Numbered from the stretch's first letter, positions 8,458 through 16,194 are shown. The stretch: 23,576 nucleotides of DNA from Xanthobacteraceae bacterium (GCA_030037185.1 JASHRR010000378.1:1-23576), one strand, 5' to 3'. A program made the numbers and translations. The notes: generated by a model not told the origin, from the sequence alone.

Positions 8458-9331
8458 TGGGCGGCCTGGACGGTGTTGTCTCGGTGATCGTGGGCCCGGC
8501 CGATGATTGATCCAATCTGTCGCTTCTCAATGAGGGCTTGCCAATCCATTTCGTTCGTCAGCGCGTCTATCGAAAGCAGCCTTTGCTCAAGGTGTAAGGT
8601 TGAGCGATCGCCCAAGATGGGACTTAACCGGCTGCCGATGCCTCATCAGGAGAGGCTACAGCGTTTGCTGGGACATCGGTGGTTGGCTATCCTTGAACGC
8701 AGACTACCAGCTGACGCTCGTAGGGCCCCACGTGAGTGTCCGGACCAATTGCGGCAACGGACTGGCATGAGCTGTCCGGCCTCACCGGAGCAGTTTCCAT
8801 AGCGGCGAGAACCGGCGACGTGTCCCCGTTGGCGGACCGCAAAACCGTGGAACGAGGGTGCCGGTTGACGCGGTTTTGGCCGCAGGTCTCTCTCTGCTGG
8901 GGCTTTTTCAATTGCCGCTTTCAACACCCACAGATCGGTTCGACAACGATAGAGACCGGTTCGGCATTACGTCGCCGAAAATTAGATGTACTCCGGCTAG
9001 CGGAAGAAAACGCTCTGGACTTTCGCTGTCAATGCCGACAGGACTGAATCGCACCGAGCTGCGCACTACCCGGCCGGGTCTTGCGGCGACCGGGCGAGCG
9101 AGCCGGCACAAGCAGCCGCTGCTATCGAGCAGCCGGCCTCGGTTCCTAAGGCGAAAGGTACGCCTGGCGCTCTCGCAGCCGCGCTGCCGGTCAGTCGCCA
9201 TTGCGCCGAATCGCGCTTCTGCATCTCGGCACTGATGGAGCGGCCGCGGGACGTCCTCCGTCGGGGCAAGCTTTCCGGCACCTTGGAAAGGTTGTAGCCT
9301 ATCAGCAGAACCCGGAAAGGCGAGGCGAGCC
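8458..9331. other. About 870 bp without a recognisable gene
   Basis: This is the gap between two divergently transcribed genes, far longer than needed for promoters. Minus-strand frames at 8430-8615 and 8646-8927 and a plus-strand frame at 8503-8802 are open, but none shows a known motif or a good ribosome site. The minus-strand frame at 8430-8615 reads like ordinary protein (LHLEQRLLSIDALTNEMDW) and may be a fragment of an unknown gene. I see no transposase signature. Confidence 0.4.
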
Positions 9332-10273
9332 ATGAATTTTCCGCGCAATTTTCTTTTGGCAATGGTATTGGCGGGCGCGACAGCGACCCCTGTTTTCGGC
9401 CAATCGACGGCACCGTCAGCCGGTGGAAGTGTCGGCGGCGGGCAAGGCCCTGCAACGATTCCGGCTCTCTCCGGTCTGTGGGCGCATCCCGGGCTCGGCT
9501 TTGGCCCGCCGCTGGCCGGGCCAGGCCCGGTAACGAACAGGTCGCGGCTGCCCAGCGGGCAGAGCAATTTCAATAAGGTGGCCGGCGATTACACCAATCC
9601 GATTTTGAAGCCCGAGGCTGCGGAGGTCGTCAAGAAACTCGGCGAACTCTCCTTGTCAGGGCAGGTATTTCCGGACCCCGACAACCAGTGTCTCCAGAAC
9701 CCCGTACCCTATCTTTTTTGGAATTTCTTTCTCCGCCTAATTCAGCTGCCAGACAAGGTCGTCTTCCTCTATTCCCACGATGATGATTTTCGCGAGGTGC
9801 CGCTGAACAAGCCTCATCCCGCAACGGTAACTCCATCGATCCATGGCGATTCGGTCGGCCGTTACGAGGGCGATATGCTGGTCATCGATACCATCGGGGT
9901 CAAACTCGGGCCGTACAGGTATATCGACCGTTTCGGCACTCCATATACGCAAGCCTTACACGTGATTGAGCGCTACCGCCTCCTCGACTATGAGGCCACC
10001 AAGCAAGCGCTGGAGCGGGCTGCAAAGGAATGGCCTTCGGCGGGTGCCAATATCGATCGCAACTACAGAGGCAAGGGCTTGCAGCTCGAATTCACGGTCG
10101 AAGACGAAGGCGTGTTCACGATGCCTTGGTCGGCGACCGTTACCTATGGCCGCGATGCGAATCCGGACTGGGAGGAGCGCGTCTGCGCCGAGAACGTTCA
10201 GCATGACTATCAGGAACTGCACTACTCCGACAAAAACGCGCATCTGCCGACAGCCGACGAGCCGGATTTCTGA
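9332..10273 (+). CDS. Exported protein of unknown function, soil-bacterial family
   Basis: The 313-residue product has a clear signal peptide (MNFPRNFLLAMVLAGATATPVFG, cleavage after VFG). A low-complexity Gly/Ser/Pro linker follows to about residue 42, then SGLWAHPG. The core matches a family I know only as hypothetical, frequent in Bradyrhizobium, sphingomonads and Acidobacteria. Its order is a Cys near CLQNP, a PDKVVFLYSHDDDFREV strand, HGDSVGRYEGDMLVIDTIG, an ALHVIERYRLLD segment, and FTVEDEGVFTMPWSATVTY near the end. No catalytic motif is evident, so no function is assigned. It is likely periplasmic or secreted. AGGCGAG lies just upstream of the ATG. No terminator is seen before the following ORFs. 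Confidence 0.75.
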   Translation: MNFPRNFLLAMVLAGATATPVFGQSTAPSAGGSVGGGQGPATIPALSGLWAHPGLGFGPPLAGPGPVTNRSRLPSGQSNFNKVAGDYTNPILKPEAAEVVKKLGELSLSGQVFPDPDNQCLQNPVPYLFWNFFLRLIQLPDKVVFLYSHDDDFREVPLNKPHPATVTPSIHGDSVGRYEGDMLVIDTIGVKLGPYRYIDRFGTPYTQALHVIERYRLLDYEATKQALERAAKEWPSAGANIDRNYRGKGLQLEFTVEDEGVFTMPWSATVTYGRDANPDWEERVCAENVQHDYQELHYSDKNAHLPTADEPDF

Positions 10274-10577
10274 TGAACGCGGTCGCGCGCGTGCGGCGGC
10301 GAATCGCCTGCCACCTGCCGCTCTATCGAGGTTCCTAATCTGTCGCATGCATGTGGGCGGCAGAGGGTTTGCCATGGTATGCAATGGAGCCGACGGCCGT
10401 CGCCCGGTTGCGGCGTTATCGTGGTAACGCCCGGCTACCCGGTCTACTGGAACGGCTGCAAGCTTACGAAAGGCGCGAGCGGAGCGGAAAGGGCTGATCT
10501 CGCCGCCGGAGCTGCGGCACGCTCTTGGCGTTGCGCTGGATTGGATGCCCGACTGCGCGGCAGAGAGGGGGCAGAGC
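10274..10577 (+). other. Short gap with a possible broken ORF
   Basis: From the ATG at 10384 a frame reads MEPTAVARLRRYRG, then LERLQAYERRERSGKG, and stops at a TGA near 10495. If one base is skipped at that point, it continues as LISPPELRHALGVALDWMPD into the frame that overlaps the start of the next gene. This could be a frameshifted small gene. I do not recognise its family, and coincidence is not excluded. Confidence 0.25.
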
Positions 10578-10967
10578 ATGGTGGCAAAATTATTGGCAAG
10601 TGCGCTGTGGATCGCCGCCGTCCTGTTTTTCGGCATCGCTGCCGGAATGGCGGAGCAACAAATCGAGCGAGGCAATGGCGTTGTGTGCGACTCGCCGCAG
10701 CAAGTGGAGCGGTTTATTGCGCTCGACATTGACACCAACGATGCCATCGCGCGGATTAACGCGGAGAGCCCGTCCGGCAGCACGTGCGAATTCACCGAAG
10801 CCGAATACATCGTTGGCGGCATTGTGGGCGATGCATCAAATAGCAAGGGCATCTGGGAAATACGGAAAGTCCTTATCGTTGGACTCATCGTTGGGCGCGT
10901 CAGGAAGCCTGTGCTTGCCTACGAGAAGTACACGGCCTTCATTGTTTCGAAAGCCTCACCGCTTTAA
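10578..10967 (+). CDS. Small exported protein of unknown function
   Basis: The 129-residue product begins MVAKLLASALWIAAVLFFGIA, a signal peptide with cleavage probably after GMA. The mature part has two cysteines, one in VVCDSPQQVERF and one in GSTCEFTEAEY, which could form a disulfide. A similar arrangement (VCDxPxQVERFVAL, a central Cys, and a strand-rich C-terminus) recurs in small rhizobial exported proteins without known function. I chose the ATG at 10578 rather than 10545 because GAGGGGGCAG lies just before it and the signal peptide starts there. The stop is 10 bases before the next possible ORF, in the same direction as the polysaccharide deacetylase, so these genes may form one transcription unit. 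Confidence 0.65.
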   Translation: MVAKLLASALWIAAVLFFGIAAGMAEQQIERGNGVVCDSPQQVERFIALDIDTNDAIARINAESPSGSTCEFTEAEYIVGGIVGDASNSKGIWEIRKVLIVGLIVGRVRKPVLAYEKYTAFIVSKASPL

Positions 10968-10977
10968 GGGAGGCGCG

Positions 10978-11193
10978 ATGGTGGAACGTGATCTGTCCAA
11001 AAATGGGAAAGTAACCTGGTTTCGTCCGGCAAGGATGCAAGCGATCGCCTCGAACGTGAGCGTCAAGGCCAACTGCTCCAGCTGCTTGTGTCCCCGGGCG
11101 TTGTCGGCGCCTGTCACTGTTACACGGTCGGTGCATCGTGTATGCTTCTTCGAGGATCCCGGAAAGAAAAGCGAACGAAAGGATAAACCATGA
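10978..11193 (+). CDS. Possible small ORF overlapping the deacetylase start
   Basis: The ATG is preceded by AAGGGAGG with four bases between. The 71-codon frame ends in TGA overlapping the next ATG as ATGA, a pattern typical of translational coupling. The product is basic, starts MVERDLSKNGKVTWF, and has three cysteines close together in the middle (NCSSCLC). No family is recognised and there is no signal peptide. The good ribosome site and overlap argue for a gene; the uninformative composition argues against it. It may instead be leader sequence. Confidence 0.35.
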   Translation: MVERDLSKNGKVTWFRPARMQAIASNVSVKANCSSCLCPRALSAPVTVTRSVHRVCFFEDPGKKSERKDKP

Positions 11194-12194
11194 GTTCCCG
11201 ACGTGATGTATTGCAGGCAATCGGCCTCGCGAGCGCGGCGGCACTTACCGCGAGCTCGAGTCCCGCCCAGCAGGGCCCCGCCGCGGCGGCGCCGCAGGGT
11301 TCTGCGGAGGCCAATATGACGTTCTGGCCGAACGGCGCACGGATCGCCGTTACAGCCTCGTTGATGCTGGAAGCGGGCGGCCAGAATCCCTATCGCTCGG
11401 AGGCCCTGACCGGTCCGCTGCCCGACGGACATCTGGACCTCACTACCAATACCTGGTTCGAATATGGCGCGGTCGAAGGCGTGCCGCGGTTGCTCGATCT
11501 CTTTGACAAACACGGCGTCAAGGCGACCTCATTTATGGTGGGGGCGGCGGTTGAGCGGCACCCCGACCTCGCCCGCGAGATCGTCCGGCGCGGCCACGAG
11601 GCCGCCGCCCACGGCAAAACCTGGGAGAGTCTGTTCGCCCTCCCGAGAGAGGAGGAGAAGAGGAACATTGCCGAAGGCGCCGAGATCATCCAGAGGATCA
11701 CCGGCGCGCGTCCGCTCGGTTGGAATGCCCCCGGTTTTCGCAACAGTCCCAACACGCTCGAAATCCTTCAGGAACTCGGATTCCTCTATCACATCGACGA
11801 TGTGAGTCACGACGAACCATTTATCAACGTGCTGCCCAAAGGCCCGCTCGTCACTGTGCCTTATTCCGTCAGCCTCAACGATTTCCAGAATGCGTTTCCT
11901 GGCCGCTATTCTCCGCCTTCCTATGAGCAGGTGCTGAAGGATCAATTCGATCAGCTCTACGAAGAGAGCGCGAAGCGGCGACGTATGATGCTGATCTGCA
12001 CGCATGACCGCATGGCCGGCATGCCGGCTGTGACGCGGATGCTCGACCGCGTTCTGACTCATATCCGGCAGAAGGAAGGTGTGTGGTTCGCGCGCAAGGA
12101 GGAGATCGCACACTGGGCAATGACGCACCCCGAACACACGCCTGTTGTGCAGCGCGGCCGCGTCGCGGAAACGGGGCTTCCCGGTCCCGCTTAA
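11190..12194 (+). CDS. Exported polysaccharide deacetylase family protein (PuuE-like)
   Basis: The 334-residue product starts MSSRRDVLQAIGLASAAALT, a twin-arginine-like signal. The catalytic domain runs from about residue 43 to 320. TASLMLEAGGQNP (55-67) stands where NodB enzymes carry TFDDG and resembles the YEEGGE block of PuuE-type allantoinases. KATSFMVGAAVERHP (111-125) follows. The HxxxxH metal pair GHEAAAHGKTW gives H136 and H141. GWNAPGFRNSPNTLEIL (178-194) is the active-site loop. LICTHDRMAG near 270 is the last catalytic His region. Family members are metal-dependent amide hydrolases acting on N-acetyl sugars or ureide-like amides; this subgroup need not be a polysaccharide enzyme. 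AAAGGAT precedes the start. It is the last gene of the plus-strand cluster. Confidence 0.85.
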   Translation: MSSRRDVLQAIGLASAAALTASSSPAQQGPAAAAPQGSAEANMTFWPNGARIAVTASLMLEAGGQNPYRSEALTGPLPDGHLDLTTNTWFEYGAVEGVPRLLDLFDKHGVKATSFMVGAAVERHPDLAREIVRRGHEAAAHGKTWESLFALPREEEKRNIAEGAEIIQRITGARPLGWNAPGFRNSPNTLEILQELGFLYHIDDVSHDEPFINVLPKGPLVTVPYSVSLNDFQNAFPGRYSPPSYEQVLKDQFDQLYEESAKRRRMMLICTHDRMAGMPAVTRMLDRVLTHIRQKEGVWFARKEEIAHWAMTHPEHTPVVQRGRVAETGLPGPA

Positions 12195-12390
12195 GCGACA
12201 GCCACGGCCGCGTGACAGGCCGCCTTCGGTCTGCAGGGCGCTCGTGAGGGATTGGCCATCGCCGCGAACAAGATCAAGCGTGCCGGATCGGGTCAAATCC
12301 AAGCGAGCGCACAGGATGACCTCCAAGGTTACATCAGCTTTCGGCATGCTCCAGTTTCAACAATAAAATCAGATAGCTAATCCTATATGG
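12195..12390. other. Right edge of the 8.4-kb block
   Basis: This gap holds no recognisable gene. Its last 35 bases (from about 12355) are strikingly AT-rich (CAATAAAATCAGATAGCTAA) compared with the surroundings. They end where homology to the dehalogenase resumes at 12391. No terminal inverted repeat matching the left edge (3973-4020) could be found by eye. Confidence 0.35.
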
Positions 12391-12808
12391 TGTCCGCGGA
12401 AGCGACCGCCCGCGTCAATCACGCCTGCCATCGGCTCGACGGGGTGGCGAGATATGACGCCTGGGCTGCAGCGGCTCAAGCGCAGGTTTCTGCTGGCGCC
12501 CGTTTCCAACGGCAACATTTCGCTGATGGTGGATCTCGCCCGCCGCAGCTTCGCGTGGACGCGATCCCCGGCGCAGACCGCCCGCGACTACAAACCCAAG
12601 CCGCGGGTCATCTTAGCGGCGGCCGAGGCCCCGCCCCGGTCTGCATGATGGTGGCGGCGCACGCCAACGAGCTCACGCACGCCGCCACCTGCGGGCTGCG
12701 CATATCGTGCGACCGAACGAAAAAGGCGCAGGGCAAGGGCGAGGTTGGCCCGTCGGCACCGGTCGATATAGCAATGGGCAGCCTCACAAAACTGCGCCGA
12801 CCGGCTCG
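12391..12808 (+). pseudogene. Haloacid dehalogenase type II, C-terminal part, frameshifted
   Basis: Homology starts SAEATARVNHACHRLD (frame of 12387), then moves to the frame of 12454. There it reads TPGLQRLKRRFLLAPVSNGN, with motif II Ser, then ISLMVDLARRSFAW, and ARDYKPKPRVILAAAEA, with the motif III Lys. Near 12640 it returns to the first frame: CMMVAAHANELTHAATCGLR (the motif IV region), then GKGEVGPSAPVDIA. The segment WTRSPAQTA corresponds to a short double shift, since DAIPGAD is readable in the other frame. There is no start, at least three frame changes and no intact C-terminus. It covers roughly residues 95-215 of the family and so complements the N-terminal remnant at 3671-3981, with about nine codons of overlap. 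Confidence 0.85.
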
Positions 12809-12863
12809 CGACGTGACGATTGCTTGCATTGTCGGCGTTTGCGCCGCGCAAGCGCGCGTCGCT

Positions 12864-12886
12864 CGGATTGAGCGAAGCGAAATCCG
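12864..12886. repeat. ERSEIRD-type palindromic intergenic repeat
   Basis: CGGATT (12864-12869) and AATCCG (12881-12886) are inverted arms around GAGCGAAGCGA. Translated on the plus strand, the element gives the IERSEIRD string often seen as spurious protein tails in Bradyrhizobium-type genomes. It sits just behind the dehalogenase C-terminal remnant and before the DUF1614 gene. Function is unknown; it is probably a dispersed REP-like element. Confidence 0.65.
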
Positions 12887-12943
12887 CGATCAGCCTTGCG
12901 AATCACCCGGGCTTGTTTGGAGTCGCGCGCACCATCCGGGTAA

Positions 12944-13639
12944 CTACGCCCGCCGGGAGAAGCTCGCGAGCAGCACCGCTACGATACCGGTGAGGAAGAT
13001 CCCGTCGAAGGTGCCGGCTCCTCCGATCGAGGCGACGGGTGCGCCAAGCCCCCGCACGACGCCGAGGTTAAGCAGATCGGCGCCGATAAGGGTGCCGAGG
13101 CTGCCGCCCGCATAGGCGAGCACGGCAGCGTGCTGGCGCGCGATCAAGAGAGCCACGATCGCAGTCGCCACGGGCGGTACGAAAACCGGCACCGCGATGC
13201 CGACCCCGTGCACCGGGTAGGCGAGCATGTGAATGATGACCGTCACGATCGCGGTTGTTATGATCCCGCGGATCCAAAGATGGTTCTTGCCGAGCAGATA
13301 GAGCGACAGCAGCGTCGGAATCACCGCACCGCCAATGTTTATCGCGATGACGGTACCGGGCCATTCGACCACCACCGGCACAACGTAGTGCATGCCGTAG
13401 AAGGTGACTTCCTCTCCGGACTGCAGTTCACGCTCGGGAAACTCCCACACCGGAATGTTGATGTAGCTGCCGATGAGCGACGCAAGCAGCAGCAGCAGGG
13501 CCCTTCCCGAACTGACGCCGAGACGCGTATAGGCATAGCGCAGCACATTGATTTCGATGAGGACGACCACAAGCAGGAAGACGCCCACCAGGATGGCAAA
13601 AAACGGCCCCGCGAGAGGCAAATATTGCATCTGCTGCAT
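12944..13639 (-). CDS. DUF1614 family membrane protein
   Basis: The 231-residue product has about seven hydrophobic segments, beginning with LAGPFFAILVGVFLLVVVLIE. It then has the DUF1614 order: a first cytoplasmic loop (LRYAYTRLGVSSGRALLLLL), GSYINIPVWEFPE, VVVEWPGTVIAINIGGAVIP, and the strongly conserved end GTLIGADLLNLGVVRGLGAP and SIGGAGTFDGIFLTGI. It is an inner-membrane protein of unknown biochemical role. A good ribosome site (AGGGAGA, five bases before the ATG) supports the start. The gene is divergent from the 14-codon ORF at 13691, with 51 bases between the two starts. Confidence 0.85.
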   Translation of the reverse strand: MQQMQYLPLAGPFFAILVGVFLLVVVLIEINVLRYAYTRLGVSSGRALLLLLASLIGSYINIPVWEFPERELQSGEEVTFYGMHYVVPVVVEWPGTVIAINIGGAVIPTLLSLYLLGKNHLWIRGIITTAIVTVIIHMLAYPVHGVGIAVPVFVPPVATAIVALLIARQHAAVLAYAGGSLGTLIGADLLNLGVVRGLGAPVASIGGAGTFDGIFLTGIVAVLLASFSRRA

Positions 13640-13675
13640 GGGATCTCCCTAGCCCACTAAAACTTTAACGATAAT

Positions 13676-13683
13676 AAGGAGGT
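13676..13683 (+). promoter_or_regulatory. Near-ideal Shine-Dalgarno sequence before a 14-codon ORF
   Basis: AAGGAGGT at 13676-13683 is complementary over eight consecutive bases to the usual alphaproteobacterial 16S rRNA 3' end. It lies seven bases upstream of the ATG at 13691. It is the best plus-strand ribosome site I could find in the window and does not serve any longer frame. Confidence 0.65.
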
Positions 13684-13690
13684 AACTGTA

Positions 13691-13735
13691 ATGTTCCACC
13701 CTTTTCGTGTCGCATCGCGTCGCAAAAAATACTAA
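13691..13735 (+). CDS. Candidate 14-residue peptide or leader ORF
   Basis: The frame reads MFHPFRVASRRKKY and stops at TAA. Its support is the eight-base Shine-Dalgarno match at ideal spacing and its placement just outside the divergent DUF1614 gene. The peptide is strongly basic (three Arg, two Lys) and carries a run of AAAAAA in its last codons. A 14-codon gene with an extended Shine-Dalgarno sequence (rreB) has been described in Bradyrhizobiaceae. As I recall, that one has a longer complementary run and a GTG start, so identity is not claimed. No longer gene follows on this strand that it could obviously lead. Confidence 0.45.
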   Translation: MFHPFRVASRRKKY

Positions 13736-13979
13736 GCAATCTCAATGGTGCAGGACAATCCCGGCCGTTACGGAATCGTGCCCGCAGCGGGCGAGCCCGC
13801 CAAGATCAGCATAAATGCCCGGCCGACCTGTGGGTGTCATGACGCCGGTCATTGCCGGCCCCTCGCTTACCCGCCGCACTGTCAACAACCTTCTAGCCAG
13901 TGACGCGGTTCCGCTGACACACCGCACCATGCTGCCAAAGCTCTTGGCCTGGCAGCCCGCCTGGGCCTGGGAAGATCCA

Positions 13980-14090
13980 GCCAACTGAAGAACGATCGAC
14001 TGCCCTGGCGCCGAAGAGATCGCCATTAGGCAACACGCAAAGCAGCGAATGGGCAATCTGGCCAGCAGTGCCGGTTATGGCGACATGCTT
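13980..14090 (-). pseudogene. Malate dehydrogenase, N-terminal remnant
   Basis: The minus strand reads HVAITGTAGQIAHSLLCVLP, then NGDLFG, and after a one-base shift PGQSIVLQL. This is the NAD-binding start of the cytosolic-type malate dehydrogenase family (usual form VAVTGAAGQIGYSLLFRIAxG, DxxGxxQPVILQLLEI). Only about 37 codons remain of some 325, with a frameshift in the middle and no homology beyond. It is a small insertion or deletion relic, not a gene. Confidence 0.65.
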
Positions 14091-15201
14091 TGCAGAACCT
14101 GTGGACTTCCTCTCCAGCAATTGAGTCTTGCGATCGCCTATCCTCGGCTTTACCGCCGTTGCGATGATCGCCGGATCGGTGTGAGCCGCATCAGCGCAAT
14201 TGCTCCGCTTTCCGAGCAACTCAAACGCCGTCGCAAGACCAAGGAGTCAGCGTAGCAATCCCTGGGCTTGGGACTCGCCGCTCGACACCCGCGCGGACGC
14301 GCCTTCGGGCTGTCGCCGGGCGTGTCTCGACGTTCGCGCGTTGGTCGAGGGCCTTCGCGACTGACCGGCCGAAGCCGGTCGCGCCGACTGGAGTGCGGCT
14401 GGCGGTGATCAACTTGTCTTCGCGCCAGGACGCCCCGGCGCTGCCGATCCGGTTGCTCCAGGCCGAGCGCTTCCGGCCCAGGAACCGCGCCGCCGTGGGG
14501 GCGTTGGCTTACAGCGTGAGGTCAATGTCCTTTCTTCTCACGTGCCCCGGCCTTGCTTCAGACGACATCAACCGAAGGGCCGGGGTTCTGTCTGCCTGTT
14601 TTCCGAGCTGCCTGCCGACTTGCCCAGTTGTTGTTCAGCGGTGCCAAGAAGCTGTGCCAGCCGGACGGCTGCGATCCTGCTTAATCGAACCCATTCCGAC
14701 GTGACGAGCTTCCCGCTATGCGAGATCGAGGTGGGTTCGACGCCACGCTTCTTGCCCTCGCGCCGCCCTTCGCGGAGGGCGCGCCGGCGGAGCCATTGTT
14801 CGACAGCATCCGCCCACGTGCGACGACTTGAATGCGGTTGCCTACTGGAGGGTGAAGCTGGGCGTACGGCTCGACCAAAGCGAACGGGCGCCATCCGGTA
14901 CATCAGCAATGACCTGAGCGCTGAGCAAGGCTCTATGTGAGATCGCCGGCACGCCAGGCGCGGTCACCGCAAGCTCCATGTCGCCGCTATCCTCGGGTCC
15001 GGGAAAGGCGTTGACGAAACCGTTGGCCGCAGCGGCCCGGAGCCGCCTGGCGAAGGCGCGACGGCCTGCGGGTCACAGTCATTCGTCTTTAGGCGGACTA
15101 AAATAGGCCCGCAGGCTTGCGAAGGGCAGTCGCTCTGCCTGCAGAGCCGGCGCACTGACCGCTTCGCCCAGCACGGGCGTGGTGTAGAGCGGGGTGCTCA
15201 G
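14091..15201. other. About 1.1 kb without a recognisable gene
   Basis: Several frames of 60-130 codons are open (plus 14393-14704 and 14542-14940, minus 14568-14909). Their composition is Arg/Ser/Pro-rich, as expected from GC-rich non-coding DNA. I found no ribosome site, signal peptide or domain. The stretch is probably decayed sequence between the malate dehydrogenase relic and the DUF892 gene. Confidence 0.4.
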
Positions 15202-15696
15202 CTAGAGTGTGACGGCAGCCTGATTGACCTCACTTTTGGCGAGCTTCGTCAGCTCAACATCGACCTCTTTTTCCTCTTTGAGGCTCTCATGCAGAAGCCG
15301 CTCGTCATCGCGCAGGCCCAGCTGACCGGCCAAGCTGGCAACCACGCCATACGCAGCGATCTCGTAATGCTCGACTTTTTGCCCTGAAGCAATCAACGCC
15401 GCGTCGCGAAGGTCATCACCCTTCACCATCGCAATCATCTTTTCGGTTTCATTTATCAGCGCCTGCATGGCTTGGTCCGTGTGGGCCTGCGATTTAGCGC
15501 CATGCCGTTTGAGTATCGTTTCCAGCCTTTGTTTCTGAGCTCGCGTTTGCTCCCGATGACGCTGCAGTGCATTCTTGAGGGAGGAACGTGACGCTGCCTT
15601 CGCCATCCGCTCCAAGGCATCTACGAGCTGCCCTTCGAAGCTCGTAAGTTCCTGCAGCTCAGTGATGTAGAGGTCTTTGAAGCTAGCGATGTGCAT
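15202..15696 (-). CDS. DUF892 (YciE/YciF-type) ferritin-like protein
   Basis: The 164-residue product is all-helical and matches DUF892 from end to end: FKDLYITELQELTSFEGQLV, ALERMAKAASRSSLKNALQR, HREQTRAQKQRLETILKR, GQKVEHYEIAAYGVVASLA, and LLHESLKEEKEVDVELTKLA. Helix Glu and His residues (E in YITELQE, E in SFEGQL, the HREQT pair, E and H in VEHYEIAAY, E in KEEKEVD) are the expected di-iron ligands of this ferritin-like fold. Relatives are linked to general stress, desiccation and osmotic responses; the precise role is unknown. The frame is open to 15837. I chose the ATG at 15696 because AAAGGA stands six bases before it and family similarity begins there. It is monocistronic as far as can be seen. 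Confidence 0.9.
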   Translation of the reverse strand: MHIASFKDLYITELQELTSFEGQLVDALERMAKAASRSSLKNALQRHREQTRAQKQRLETILKRHGAKSQAHTDQAMQALINETEKMIAMVKGDDLRDAALIASGQKVEHYEIAAYGVVASLAGQLGLRDDERLLHESLKEEKEVDVELTKLAKSEVNQAAVTL

Positions 15697-16194
15697 GTTC
15701 GGTCCTTTCATTTGCCTTCCCGATCGCGATGCTAACGCTGGGGCTTTATCCCGAGTTTCATTTGAGCGGTTCCGTCCTCGGCGCGGCTCAGCTCTATCGG
15801 TATGTCGCGGCTGCCGGCTCGTGAGACTTTCCACCATAGTGGAAAGGATGTGACGGACCTTCTCTTACTCGGGCTGGCAAGCCAATGCCGGCCGCAGCGG
15901 CGCCATTCTGGAAACTCGCCCCGGCGATGCCGGGTCATCTGACATGTTGTGACCGATCACAAAATGGGAAAGCGCGAAACAGCCGCCCGCAGGCGCCGAG
16001 TTCGCGGATCTCGCCTCCCTGGCCCCCTGCTTCCGCTCGCCGCCACGCCGCATAGTCGTGGGCAACGCGGCCCACCGTATCTCGTCGGCAATCTCGTATG
16101 CTTCGCGGACACCGAAATGGTGATGAAAAATTCATCCGGATTGAGGGTTTGCATTGACAAAACAATCGCGAAGGGCAGGGGCTCGCGGACTGAC
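15697..16194. other. About 500 bp gap without a gene
   Basis: This is the promoter side of the DUF892 gene, followed by unassigned DNA. Short frames on both strands are low-complexity and lack ribosome sites. Nothing recognisable is seen before the recombinase remnant. Confidence 0.4.

Noticed and set aside
13745..13790. Minus-strand translation LARCGHDSVTAGIV resembles the CAGCGHDSITAAII motif of the KorB-type protein encoded at 18985-20040
   Set aside because: The match is only about ten residues, with no similarity on either side, and the DNA is a GC-rich palindromic stretch, so chance or a repeat element is as likely as a korB fragment.
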